NCBI GenBank assembly: GCA_947259115.1
Contig: CAMYKS010000031.1
Location: 48,936 to 112,935 of the forward strand
DNA length: 64,000 bases
DNA from: an uncultured Desulfobulbaceae bacterium
GTDB taxonomy: Bacteria; Desulfobacterota; Desulfobulbia; Desulfobulbales; BM004
Direction of reading: 5' to 3'
Program-made: the position numbers and the translations under genes
Notes under the pieces: model-generated
Database searches by the model: none
Told to the model about the DNA's origin: nothing
Seen by the model: the letters and a program-made list of their open reading frames with translations, nothing else
Shown here: positions 17,136 to 25,748 of the stretch, piece after piece
How the letters are laid out: each line of letters opens with the position of its first letter
Numbering within the stretch: position 1 is the first letter of the stretch

Positions 17136-17233
17136 CTAGGAGCCTGTCGGGGAATTATAATCGTAACGAAAAATTGAGGAATTGAGATCAAATTTTCGGG
17201 AAATTGATGCGAATAGCAGCGCTATTTAAAGAA
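17136..17233 (+). mobile_element. Truncated MITE copy (left part)
   Basis: The sequence begins CTAGGAGCCTGTCGG and follows the complete element at 4316 through the shared core (GCGAATAGCAGCGCTATTTAAAGAA), with a few substitutions. It then diverges abruptly, so the right terminal repeat is missing. It starts two bases after the stop of the secreted-protein gene. Confidence 0.8.
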
Positions 17234-17294
17234 TAGCTCCAACAGATATGATTTATTGGCTGGTTCCCTTATTCTGAAGATAATATTATAGATA

Positions 17295-17441
17295 GTTCAG
17301 CCTCAGCCTGTATATTTCACCAGTCGAGATGCCGGAGAGGCATTGACCATTATTGCAAGCTGCTATAAGTATACGCTTCGCGGCAAGGAGCTGGTTTACA
17401 AACGCATTGCATCCATCATATTCCAGCCGCAAAAAAATTAA
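17295..17441 (+). pseudogene. Possible gene remnant (C-terminal fragment)
   Basis: An open frame of 48 codons plus stop has protein-like composition, reading ...AGEALTIIASCYKYTLRGKEL VYKR... to FQPQKN (spaced here), but has no start codon with a ribosome site. It lies between the truncated MITE and the histidine kinase gene. It may be the 3' end of a gene lost when the MITE region was rearranged. The family is not recognised. The rest of 17135-17537 holds nothing else I can support. Confidence 0.3.
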
Positions 17442-17537
17442 CTCCGGTTTATGCTAAAAGACGTGTGCAGTCTCCAAGCGCAGAGCTTTAAAGATTAACG
17501 TCTTGTTTCTGCACAATATTGCCTTACTATATTGAAC

Positions 17538-19385
17538 ATGAAAATGAAGGACCGTTTATTTAAAAAAACCAGACTGCTGTTTGTTTCACCCTGGCTTCTC
17601 GCAGCGGCCATTGGTTTGCTTTCCCTTATTATTGTCATATTTGCGGCAAACAATATCAAGCGTGAGCGGGGCATGCTAACTGAGGGCTTGTTTCGCAAGG
17701 GTGAGGCAATAATCCGTTTTGTTGAAGCAGGTATGCGTGCCTCCATGATGACCGGCATGGTGGGCGGCATGATGGGTATGAATGTGCCCGATGCCGGTGG
17801 GGCTGCCCAGACACAGCGTCTCATTGAACAGGCTTCTGAGTCACCTGATATTCATTATCTTGCCGTAATAGATGTATCGGGAAAGGTCCTTGTGCATAGC
17901 GACCCGGAAAAAATAGGCGCAACCATCAAGCGTGACATTGCCATTTTAAACCAGGCCGACCCGAACGGCACATTTCATATAGTAAGCTTGCAGGATACCA
18001 GGCACAAGGTGTTTGAGGTTCTTGGGCCGTTTAAACCTTTTCGGGGCCGGGGAGGCTTAAAGAAATGGCGCCAGCAGTTCAAGCGCCAGTATCCTCTCAA
18101 GCCCGGCGAACTCTCCCAGGGAGATGCGCCGCCGGACAGCTTGCACCTGTCAGCGCTCGGGTCTGACACACACCCGCAGTTCATTCTTGTCGGCCTTGAT
18201 ATGACGGAGCTGGAGAATACCATCAGGAGATACCGTTTCCAGATGATATTCATGTCAATAACCCTGCTCCTCATCGGTCTGGGGGGCTGGATTTCACTCA
18301 TGGCGGCCCAGAGTTACAGTGTCTCCCAGGAGGCCCTCAACAGGGTCCAGGCTTTTACCGGCCTTTTGATTTCCAGATTACCTGTTGGCATTATTGCCAC
18401 GGATCAGGAAGGAATGATAAGGACATTCAACTCTACAGCCGTTGCCATGACCGGCAGGAGCGCCGAATCAGTTCGCAACGGAAAACCGGAAAACGTGCTG
18501 CCTCTGGAAGTTGCCCGGTTTTTTGCCCAGCAGGAGCAAAGAGATGAGATGATAGACAGGGACCTGATTTTGACAGGTGGTGATAATGTCCAGTATTCGC
18601 TCCACCTGAGTTCTTTGCCGGTCTATAATCAATACTCGGTTTTCATGGGCCGGGTTTTGCTCATGTATGACCTGTCTGAACTCAAAAGGCTGCAAAAAGA
18701 AATACAGCGCCATGATCGACTGGTGGCACTTGGCAAGATGGCCGCCGGTGTTGCCCATGAAGTAAGGAACCCGTTAAGCTCCATCAAGGGGTTTGCAACG
18801 CTTCTCGGTTCAAAGTTCAAGGAAGGCAGCCAGGAGCACGAGGCCGCAGACCTTATGGTGCAGGAAGCTGAACGATTGAACAGGAGCATCACCGAACTCC
18901 TGAACTATGCCCGGCCAACCGCTCTTCGCAAAGAACCTGTGAATCTCGGCGAGATTGTCGAGTTGTCACTGAAGCTGATCAGCAGCGATGCCCAGGCTTT
19001 GGGGGTTAAAATTTCATTGGATGTTGAGGCGCACCTTCCGGATATTGCAGTTGATAAGGACAAAATAAACCAGGTACTGCTCAACCTCTATCTCAACGGT
19101 TTGCAGGCCATGGAACTATCAACCTCCGGGAAGGAATTGCAGGTATCTGTGCGTCATGACAAAACAGAAAAAATGCTTGTAATTGACGTGCAGGACACCG
19201 GCAGCGGCATACCTCCGGATGATCTTGACAAGGTGCTTGATCCATATTTCACTACAAAACCTGATGGTACCGGTTTGGGGCTTGCCTTGGCCTACAAAAT
19301 CATAGATGAACATAAGGGGGCCGTAAGGTTTGCCAGTACCCAAGGAAAAGGAACAACCGTATCGGTCACACTCCCATTAGAATAA
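17538..19385 (+). CDS. Membrane sensor histidine kinase with PAS domain
   Basis: A 615-residue kinase of the ZraS/HydH-like group. TM1 is at about residues 14-36, a periplasmic sensor domain at about 37-230 and TM2 at about 232-253. A PAS domain follows (ISRLPVGIIATDQEGMIRTFN), then the dimerisation/phosphoacceptor helix with GVAHEVRNPLSSIKGF and the ATPase domain (N box LYLNGLQAM, DTGSGIPPDD, TGLGLALAYKI). The periplasmic part carries a striking Met-rich run (RASMMTGMVGGMMGMN). Family members usually pair with a sigma-54 response regulator, but none is adjacent, so it is an orphan here. The start is uncertain because no clear ribosome site is present. It precedes tsaE by 30 bp. Confidence 0.88.
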   Translation: MKMKDRLFKKTRLLFVSPWLLAAAIGLLSLIIVIFAANNIKRERGMLTEGLFRKGEAIIRFVEAGMRASMMTGMVGGMMGMNVPDAGGAAQTQRLIEQASESPDIHYLAVIDVSGKVLVHSDPEKIGATIKRDIAILNQADPNGTFHIVSLQDTRHKVFEVLGPFKPFRGRGGLKKWRQQFKRQYPLKPGELSQGDAPPDSLHLSALGSDTHPQFILVGLDMTELENTIRRYRFQMIFMSITLLLIGLGGWISLMAAQSYSVSQEALNRVQAFTGLLISRLPVGIIATDQEGMIRTFNSTAVAMTGRSAESVRNGKPENVLPLEVARFFAQQEQRDEMIDRDLILTGGDNVQYSLHLSSLPVYNQYSVFMGRVLLMYDLSELKRLQKEIQRHDRLVALGKMAAGVAHEVRNPLSSIKGFATLLGSKFKEGSQEHEAADLMVQEAERLNRSITELLNYARPTALRKEPVNLGEIVELSLKLISSDAQALGVKISLDVEAHLPDIAVDKDKINQVLLNLYLNGLQAMELSTSGKELQVSVRHDKTEKMLVIDVQDTGSGIPPDDLDKVLDPYFTTKPDGTGLGLALAYKIIDEHKGAVRFASTQGKGTTVSVTLPLE

Positions 19386-19415
19386 ACTACTGTATTTTTG
19401 TTTTGAAAAACCTTT

Positions 19416-19883
19416 ATGCATTCTCTTGAACTTTCATCTTTAGAGCGAACCGAAGCGTTGGGATCAGTTCTTGGCAACATTGTCGAGCCCGGGGATGTCA
19501 TCACCCTCGAGGGCCCTCTAGGGGCAGGGAAGACGGCTTTAACCCAGGCCATTGCCCGGGGCCTGGGAGTTGAGCCGCGCATATATGTCACCAGCCCCAC
19601 GTTCAGTCTCCTGCATGAATATATAGGAAGAATCCCTCTATATCATATGGATCTCTACAGGCTTGCAGATGAGGGTGAGGTGGAGTCGCTGGGGTTTGCA
19701 GAATATTTTTACGGCAACGGCCTGACTGTCATCGAATGGCCTGAAAGGCTGGGCTACCTCATGCCTACGGAACGTCTTCATATCGAACTTGCCATATCGG
19801 GCGAAAATTCCAGAAGCGCAAATCTGACCGGCTATGGCCAACTTTGGGAAAAAAAGGTGGCCGAGATAGTTTCCATGGTGTAA
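19416..19883 (+). CDS. tsaE: tRNA threonylcarbamoyladenosine biosynthesis ATPase TsaE
   Basis: A 155-residue P-loop protein needed with TsaB, TsaC and TsaD to make t6A37 in tRNAs that read ANN codons. Visible are the Walker A LEGPLGAGKTALTQAIARGL, the VTSPTFSLLHEY switch, YHMDLYRL and the VIEWPERL Walker-B-like segment, in the order of the YjeE family. It follows the kinase gene by 30 bases without a strong ribosome site, suggesting co-transcription. No tsaB or tsaD is nearby. Confidence 0.94.
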   Translation: MHSLELSSLERTEALGSVLGNIVEPGDVITLEGPLGAGKTALTQAIARGLGVEPRIYVTSPTFSLLHEYIGRIPLYHMDLYRLADEGEVESLGFAEYFYGNGLTVIEWPERLGYLMPTERLHIELAISGENSRSANLTGYGQLWEKKVAEIVSMV

Positions 19884-20013
19884 AAAGGTTGCTTTCCAAA
19901 ATAGAATTGCATACCACAATGTGGTGCAATCCACGGCGATTTTGCACAATTGCATTTTGGCAATGACTACTGTGATACACTTTCAACATAATTTTCTTTT
20001 TTGAGAGGAAGAA

Positions 20014-21759
20014 ATGGAACCCAAACCTATTCGTTTACAGGACTGTTACAAGACATATACCTACGACCAGGACAAGGTATTTACTCCTGAGGAGACTGTC
20101 AAGCGTTTCAAGGAGCGCCTTGCAGAAGTTGATCTTGATATTTTAAAAGAGGTGCGCCGCATTGACAACGGACGGCTTGATATCCCCATCTATTTCAGCA
20201 TCACAGGAAAAGACGCCCGGGAAGTTATCGGCAATAAAAAACAGATGGGTAAAGGCAGTACTCCGGAGCAATCAGAGGCAAGTGCCTGCATGGAACTGGG
20301 TGAACGGTTCAGTTTTTTCAGTTTTATAAAGAATCCCGACAATTTTATAACCGGCACCTATCCGCAACTTAAAGCAGAAGGTTATAACCTGCTGCCACTC
20401 AAACGGCTGCTGCAGTCTGTTCATGATGAGACCACGGGCGAGGAGATGCTTGCCAAACTTCTGGCCGATATCCCTATCAAATGGACCTGGGCCACCAACC
20501 TGAACAGACAGGAAGAGGTACTTATGCCGTTTTCCTGGTTTTATGCCATCAACGAATTTAACGGGCCCTCAAACGGCAACTCCTATGAAGAGTCCATATC
20601 CCAGGGGATTTGTGAGATAATAGAGCGCCATGTCTGCGCCGTTGTCAGCCAAGAGAAAAGGCAGGTGGGTCGCATCAGGCCCGATTCTGCCAAAGATCCG
20701 GTTTCACGTGAGTTGATTGAGAAATTCACCAGAAATGGTATTGAGATTTACCTGAATGATTTCACCCTTGATACCGGGGTGCCGACCATCAGTGCACTTT
20801 GTATTGATCCGTCAACATTTCCTGTCATGAGTGAGATCGTCTGGACCGCCGGCACCACCCCGAATCCGGAAAAGGCCCTTATTCGGGCACTCACTGAAGT
20901 GGCCCAGCTTGCAGGAGACTTCAATACCCATGCAAACTACGTGGCCAGCGGCCTGCCCAAGCCGCTGGCCATGGAGGAAGTGGATTACCTTTTGAGCGGC
21001 CCTGAGATAGACCTGCAGGAGATTCCCGACCTTACAAACGACAATATGAAGACCGAAGTTGAGAGCTGCCTGGCAGCCCTTGAAAATCTCGATATGGAAG
21101 TTTTCATTGTCAATACCATGCATCCGCAGCTGAAAATGCCCACAATCTACACCATCATACCCGGCGCACATTTCCGGGAGAGAGCCACAAGCAGAAATGC
21201 CGGTCTTTTTGCAGCCAAGCTCATGGCCGAACTGGTCGAAGACCCCATAGAGTCCAACGCCCATCTTCTCAACATGCAGAAACTGCTGCCTGATGCCTAC
21301 TTCATTGAATTTTATATGGGCCGTAATCTTCTTGATCTTGAGCGGCGGGATGAAGCCCTGATCCATTTCAACAGGGCACTTGACCTGAACCCCAGTGCAG
21401 AGGATCTGCCCTATATATATTCCTATATCGGCAGTTGCCTCAAGGATCTTGAGCGCTACAGGGAAGCAATTGCTGTCCTTGAAAAGGGTGCCGGGGTCGA
21501 TAATACAAGGCCTGATATTCATAATCTGCTGGGCTTCTGTCATTTCAAGCTGGAGGAATATGAAAATGCAGTTTCCCATTTCAGCAAGACCATTGAGTTG
21601 AATCCTGCCTCGGCTATTGATTATGCCAATCTGGGGGTAAATTATCGCAGGCTTGAAAAAAATGAAGAGGCCATCAAATATTTTGAACTTGCCCTGTCAC
21701 TTGATCCTTCCATAGGATTTGCCAGGGACAACCTGGATCAGCTCACAGATGTTGCCTAA
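20014..21759 (+). CDS. YcaO-domain protein with C-terminal TPR repeats
   Basis: A 581-residue fusion. Residues about 1-405 form a YcaO domain, the fold that uses ATP to activate amide backbones (azoline, thioamide or amidine formation). Its Mg-ATP residues are visible in SEASACMELGERFS (87-100), SYEESISQGICEIIERH (190-206) and the ALIRALTEVAQ helix. Residues about 430-578 are four TPR units (RDEALIHFNRALDLNP, YREAIAVLEKG, YENAVSHFSKTIELNP, NEEAIKYFELALSLDP). No precursor peptide, TfuA or dehydrogenase gene is adjacent, so the substrate is unknown. GAGAGGAA gives a strong ribosome site. Confidence 0.88.
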   Translation: MEPKPIRLQDCYKTYTYDQDKVFTPEETVKRFKERLAEVDLDILKEVRRIDNGRLDIPIYFSITGKDAREVIGNKKQMGKGSTPEQSEASACMELGERFSFFSFIKNPDNFITGTYPQLKAEGYNLLPLKRLLQSVHDETTGEEMLAKLLADIPIKWTWATNLNRQEEVLMPFSWFYAINEFNGPSNGNSYEESISQGICEIIERHVCAVVSQEKRQVGRIRPDSAKDPVSRELIEKFTRNGIEIYLNDFTLDTGVPTISALCIDPSTFPVMSEIVWTAGTTPNPEKALIRALTEVAQLAGDFNTHANYVASGLPKPLAMEEVDYLLSGPEIDLQEIPDLTNDNMKTEVESCLAALENLDMEVFIVNTMHPQLKMPTIYTIIPGAHFRERATSRNAGLFAAKLMAELVEDPIESNAHLLNMQKLLPDAYFIEFYMGRNLLDLERRDEALIHFNRALDLNPSAEDLPYIYSYIGSCLKDLERYREAIAVLEKGAGVDNTRPDIHNLLGFCHFKLEEYENAVSHFSKTIELNPASAIDYANLGVNYRRLEKNEEAIKYFELALSLDPSIGFARDNLDQLTDVA

Positions 21760-21927
21760 TCGGCATTTACGGGCTAAAAATCACAGGAACAACCGCAGCT
21801 TTTTTATGTTTTTGGCTGCTGCCTTTTTCTGCCCGCCAATTATAAATTTATACTTTGCCTATCCACCATCTCGACTGGTACAATATACAGTTTAAGTCGA
21901 TTTCAAATGAGAAGCAGCAGGTAAAGA

Positions 21928-22908
21928 ATGAAGCCACTTTCCATTATTGCCTACTTTGACGGACGCCTGGGGCATGAGAAACAGACCCATGGTATCCTGC
22001 AGGCCCTGGCTGAAATAACTGCTACCAATGTAGTCCATAAAAAGGTACCGGTCTCCCGGTCTGCGTATTGTAAAAACTGGGCCGCATATCTCCTGTCATC
22101 TTCCCACAGTCTGCAGGGTGAGAATTTTACCTCTCCCGTTGACCTTATTATCGGTACCGGGACGCACACGCATACGCCCATGCTCCTTGAAAAGGACTTG
22201 CGGCAAAAAATTTCAGGTAAAAAAGTACGTGTCGTTACCTGTATGAGCCCGGATGCTTCACTTCGGAGTAAATTTGATCTCTGCTGTATACCGGTGCACG
22301 ATGAACCTCCATCCCGGGAAAATGTGTTTGTCACCCTGGGGCCACCTAATCCAGTGGTATTTGAGGAAAGACACATACCTGACAGGGGATTGATCCTTGT
22401 CGGGGGACTGGATAAAAAAAGCCATAGGTGGAACAGCCGGACAGTTGCAGGGCAGGTTCAGACTATTATCAACAATAATCTTTCCATGCAGTGGACGGTT
22501 TCTTCCTCGCCACGTACCCCTGAAGATACCTGCAGAGAACTAGAGGATATGGCTGTTTCCAACCCACAGCTCACATTTTACAGGTCAGAAAACACACCTG
22601 CCGGATGGGTGGAGGACCAGTATGCTTTACATAATACTGTCTGGGTTACGGCTGACTCAATATCCATGGTTTACGAAGCCTTGAGCGGGGGCTGTTCGGT
22701 CGGGATCCTGCCGGTGGAGTGGTTGCATCAGGGGAATAAATTTCAAAAAAGTCTCAACATTCTGCTTGAAAAAAAAATGGTTGTAGATTTTGCAGCCTGG
22801 CAGGCAGATGGCCAAATGGTGACGCAGAAAACTGAACTCCTTAATGAATCAAAGCGCTGTGCCGAAGAGATAATACGGAGATGGTGGCCGAACCGTTTAA
22901 TAAAATAG
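21928..22908 (+). CDS. ELM1/GtrOC1-family protein (putative glycosyltransferase-like)
   Basis: A 326-residue protein of the mitochondrial-fission-ELM1 family. Family-type segments are DGRLGHEKQTHGILQAL at the N-terminus, DLIIGTGTHTHTP, the CIPVHDEPP block, LILVGGLDKKSHRW and VTADSISMVYEALSGGCSVGILP. Bacterial members are thought to be GT-B-like sugar transferases in envelope synthesis, but direct evidence is thin. AGGTAAAG supports the ATG. It converges on the LD-carboxypeptidase gene across a structured spacer. Confidence 0.85.
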   Translation: MKPLSIIAYFDGRLGHEKQTHGILQALAEITATNVVHKKVPVSRSAYCKNWAAYLLSSSHSLQGENFTSPVDLIIGTGTHTHTPMLLEKDLRQKISGKKVRVVTCMSPDASLRSKFDLCCIPVHDEPPSRENVFVTLGPPNPVVFEERHIPDRGLILVGGLDKKSHRWNSRTVAGQVQTIINNNLSMQWTVSSSPRTPEDTCRELEDMAVSNPQLTFYRSENTPAGWVEDQYALHNTVWVTADSISMVYEALSGGCSVGILPVEWLHQGNKFQKSLNILLEKKMVVDFAAWQADGQMVTQKTELLNESKRCAEEIIRRWWPNRLIK

Positions 22909-22911
22909 CTT

Positions 22912-23005
22912 AGCCCGTATTGATTCGGGTGAGAAATGATTCGGACCGAATGAACGCAACTTGATGCGGGAAACAAGTATACCCGGTAAACACCAAGAGC
23001 GGGCT
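22912..23005. other. Structured intergenic element between convergent genes
   Basis: AGCCCG (22912) pairs with CGGGCT (23000-23005) over the whole spacer. Inside lie CCCG/CGGG at 22914-22929, the near-palindrome ATTCGGACCGAAT at 22939-22951 and CGGG/CCCG at 22967-22985. This density of nested pairings suggests a bidirectional terminator, a repeat element or a small RNA. I recognise no named family. Confidence 0.4.
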
Positions 23006-23012
23006 CGTAAAG

Positions 23013-23963
23013 TTACTGGATAAATCGCAAAGTACCGTTGCTGCTATTCATTTCAGCTTCAAGACCTACGGGCAGAGTCAGGTTGCGGCGGCTGTGGCCG
23101 ACAGGGAAATTTGCCCAGACCGGAATGTCAGCATCCTTCAGAAGTTCCATTATTCTTTTGTGCACAGCGCTCTGCATGGCTCTATTTTCCTTTCTATCAT
23201 CAGCACTGAAGGTCCCCAGAATAAGACCCTTGATCTTTTGCAGTCTCCCCGCCTGGTTCAAATGGGTAAGGAGGCGGTCCAGGCGGTAAGGGAATTCACC
23301 AATATCCTCAATAAACAAAATTGCCTCATTCCAAGGGATTTCATATGATGTTGCGAGCATATGAACCAGGGTTGTCAGGTTGCCCCCGAGTAAAATACCC
23401 TTGGCGTTACCATCTTTCAGTATTTTGAGTTTAGCTGCTGCAATAGGGGTAAGTGTACTATTTGTCAGTGTGTTGAAAAAACTTTTTTGCGATTTTCTAT
23501 CAATGCCGGCAAGGGTTGTTACAACAGGGCCATGGTAGGTTACAAGGCCTGTTTTTTTGTAGATTGCTGTTAAAAGAACTGTCAGGTCGCTGAAGCCGAT
23601 AAGGATCTTGGGGGTTTTCCGTATCAGCTTCATGTCGAGCATATCAAGCATTCGCAGGCAGCCGTATCCGCCCCTTGCTGCAACCAGGGCCTTTACTTCA
23701 GGATCAGACCATAACATGTTGAAATCATCGGCCCGGGCCCGGTCCGATCCGGCAAGATAGCCTCTGGTATTTAAAAGACGCCGGTTGTATTTGAGTCTGA
23801 AACCTTTTTTTTCAAGAATACGCACACCGGCGCTGAAATTGCTTTTATCGATGAGTGGACCGGCAGGGGCGACCAGACCAATAGTGTCGCCTTTAAGGAG
23901 GGCCGGCGGGAAAACAACCGACCGTTTTTTATTTCGCGTAGATTCTTTAACTGTTTTTCTCAT
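23013..23963 (-). CDS. LD-carboxypeptidase (peptidase S66)
   Basis: A 316-residue cytoplasmic serine peptidase of the LdcA type, which trims the terminal D-Ala from recycled muropeptide tetrapeptides. N-terminal elements are GDTIGLVAPAGP, LVAARGGYGCLRMLD and the nucleophile segment ILIGFSDLT. The Glu and His of the Ser-Glu-His triad fit FIEDIGEFPYRLDR and NFPVGHSRRN. Its ATG lies inside the end of coaX (17-bp overlap), so expression is coupled. Confidence 0.92.
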   Translation of the reverse strand: MRKTVKESTRNKKRSVVFPPALLKGDTIGLVAPAGPLIDKSNFSAGVRILEKKGFRLKYNRRLLNTRGYLAGSDRARADDFNMLWSDPEVKALVAARGGYGCLRMLDMLDMKLIRKTPKILIGFSDLTVLLTAIYKKTGLVTYHGPVVTTLAGIDRKSQKSFFNTLTNSTLTPIAAAKLKILKDGNAKGILLGGNLTTLVHMLATSYEIPWNEAILFIEDIGEFPYRLDRLLTHLNQAGRLQKIKGLILGTFSADDRKENRAMQSAVHKRIMELLKDADIPVWANFPVGHSRRNLTLPVGLEAEMNSSNGTLRFIQ

Positions 23964-24717
23964 GCAGGATACAGAGGCCTTTGAGGGTTAACATGGGATC
24001 TACAGTCTGGATGGATTCCGTATAGGCGCTGATCAGTTCGGACATGCCTCCTGTGGCAATTACCCCTGGTGTTTCGATAAATTCTGCCGAGAGTTTTTTT
24101 ATGAGGCCGTCCACCATGGCGCCATACCCATAAAGAAGGCCGGACTTGATGGCATCAACCGTGTTTGAACCGATTGCCTTACGGGGTGGAATTGAGATAT
24201 CAATCCTTGGCAGTTTGGCAGTACGGCGCGCCAGCGCATCAAGTGAAATACTCATGCCGGGCATGATGGCGCCACCCAGGTATTCTCCTTTGGCAGATAT
24301 ACAGTCGAATGTTATGGCTGTACCGAAGTCAACCACAATAGTGCTTTTGCTGTATAGTTCAAATGCCGCCACTGCATTGACAATCCTGTCCGCACCGACT
24401 TCCTCGGGATTATCCGTTATTATTTTTATACCGGTAACAGGTAATTGGTCATTGACCAGCATGGGAGAGCAATCCGTATATCTGGTGGAAAATTCCAGCC
24501 AGGCCTGTTGCTGGGTAGGGACTACGCTGGCAATTATCACTCCGCTAATGTCCTTGAACTGGATATCCTGCATGGCAAAGAGTGGCATAAAGCGTGCTGC
24601 CAGTTCATCGGCTGTTTTTTCCCGGTCTGTTTTCAGACGCCAATGACAATGCAGGTCAGCATCACTGAATATACCGCAAACGGTTTGGGAGTTACCAACA
24701 TCAATTGCTAAAAGCAT
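23947..24717 (-). CDS. coaX: Type III pantothenate kinase
   Basis: A 256-residue enzyme for the first step of coenzyme A synthesis (pantothenate to 4'-phosphopantothenate). It has the ASKHA-fold motifs LLAIDVGNSQTVCGIF, GADRIVNAVAAFE, VVDFGTAITFDCIS and GGAIMPGMSIS. CoaX enzymes need a monovalent cation and are not inhibited by CoA. It is the first gene of a two-gene operon with the LD-carboxypeptidase. Confidence 0.95.
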   Translation of the reverse strand: MLLAIDVGNSQTVCGIFSDADLHCHWRLKTDREKTADELAARFMPLFAMQDIQFKDISGVIIASVVPTQQQAWLEFSTRYTDCSPMLVNDQLPVTGIKIITDNPEEVGADRIVNAVAAFELYSKSTIVVDFGTAITFDCISAKGEYLGGAIMPGMSISLDALARRTAKLPRIDISIPPRKAIGSNTVDAIKSGLLYGYGAMVDGLIKKLSAEFIETPGVIATGGMSELISAYTESIQTVDPMLTLKGLCILHEKNS

Positions 24718-24742
24718 AGTTATTTTTTTACCTATATTTTTG

Positions 24743-24803
24743 AAGTGACTAAAGTTTAAAGTGAACTAAAGTGACTGAAGTTTATAAATGCCTAAAGTTT
24801 AAA
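24743..24803 (+). repeat. Short direct repeats of the AAAGTGACTAAAGTTT type
   Basis: About four degenerate copies of a 14-16 bp unit (AGTGACTAAAGTTTA, AGTGAACTAA, AGTGACTGAAGTTTA, ATGCCTAAAGTTTAA) lie head to tail upstream of coaX. The same words reappear at 36155-36240 as an inverted arrangement. The function is unknown. Confidence 0.6.
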
Positions 24804-24974
24804 AGGATTCAGGGGAGCAATAAAATATATATTTTCTTTTAGCCTATATATAGAGATGAATATAAAAGATATGGCTCCGTTATTTCAGCCAGAACAATAC
24901 TATTAGAACTGTTGTGCATAAGCAAGGGCTTGTATGGCTTTAAACTGCGTGGGGCTTGAAGGGATGGAATGATT

Positions 24975-25352
24975 TCAAGAATTGCCGGCCGAATACGTCA
25001 AGATAAAATCATTGATAAGCAACTCCTGCTCAGAAGAGAGGATGCCAAACTGCAGGCAGCATTGGCGTTCACTGATGATACTGAAAGAAACCTCATTTTC
25101 CACTTTGAAATCACAGACATTCTCAATGGGAATATTGGTCATGAAGAAGTTGCTGTTGACAAGTATATCTACGGCATTTGCGTTTCCCAGCCAGTCATTC
25201 TGGTCAAGGTAACGCACTGCCATGCCGCCTTTGCTTATATTAATGATTCTTGCTACCTGTGAGGTCTGCCTCTTGGGGACAGCAATTGCCAGCTGGGGCA
25301 CATTGTAACGTTCGTATTTTCTTCTTTCACTCTGATATGGATCAGCTGACAT
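24975..25352 (-). CDS. PilZ-domain protein (candidate c-di-GMP receptor)
   Basis: A 125-residue single PilZ domain. The two ligand motifs are present: RxxxR in ERRKYERYN and NxSxxG in INISKGGMAVR. Such stand-alone PilZ proteins bind cyclic di-GMP and act on motility, exopolysaccharide or stalk machinery. A surface-polymer locus lies further along this window, but no direct link is shown. AAGGAG lies about 8 bases before the ATG. It is monocistronic. Confidence 0.86.
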   Translation of the reverse strand: MSADPYQSERRKYERYNVPQLAIAVPKRQTSQVARIINISKGGMAVRYLDQNDWLGNANAVDILVNSNFFMTNIPIENVCDFKVENEVSFSIISERQCCLQFGILSSEQELLINDFILTYSAGNS

Positions 25353-25748
25353 TATGGCTCCTTAATCATTAATCATTTAATGGGCCTGAAAATTCATAAT
25401 AAGATAATTTTTCAAAAAAAATAAAGAAAAAAATTTCTATTTTTTTTTTACTTCTTGTGGTGCTCTTTTAAAAATTGCTAAAGAAACAGGCCAATCCTTA
25501 GAGACTGGCAAAATTATATCACAGTAGTCATATATCCCCCTCCAACAAGTAGCCGGTCATAGAGTTATAAGACTCTTATGTGCAGTTAAATAAAATGCCG
25601 GCAGTGCATTGATGGCCGGAATATTTTTTAAAAGACTTGGGCCGGGAATTGCATCTTTATGCGGCAGTTTGCTTATTTGTTCCATAAGCCATCGGGTATA
25701 TCCTGCGGTGAGAAAGCAGTTTTCCCAAGCTTTTCTCAATGCTGTTTT
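25353..25748. other. 396-bp gap with possible decayed coding sequence
   Basis: The half near 25353-25560 is AT-rich with homopolymer A/T runs. A 60-codon minus-strand frame at 25557-25739 (TTG start, MRKAWENCFLTAG...) begins 10 bases after the methyltransferase stop. It reads like protein but has no ribosome site or recognised family. It may be a small gene or a fragment. Confidence 0.3.
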
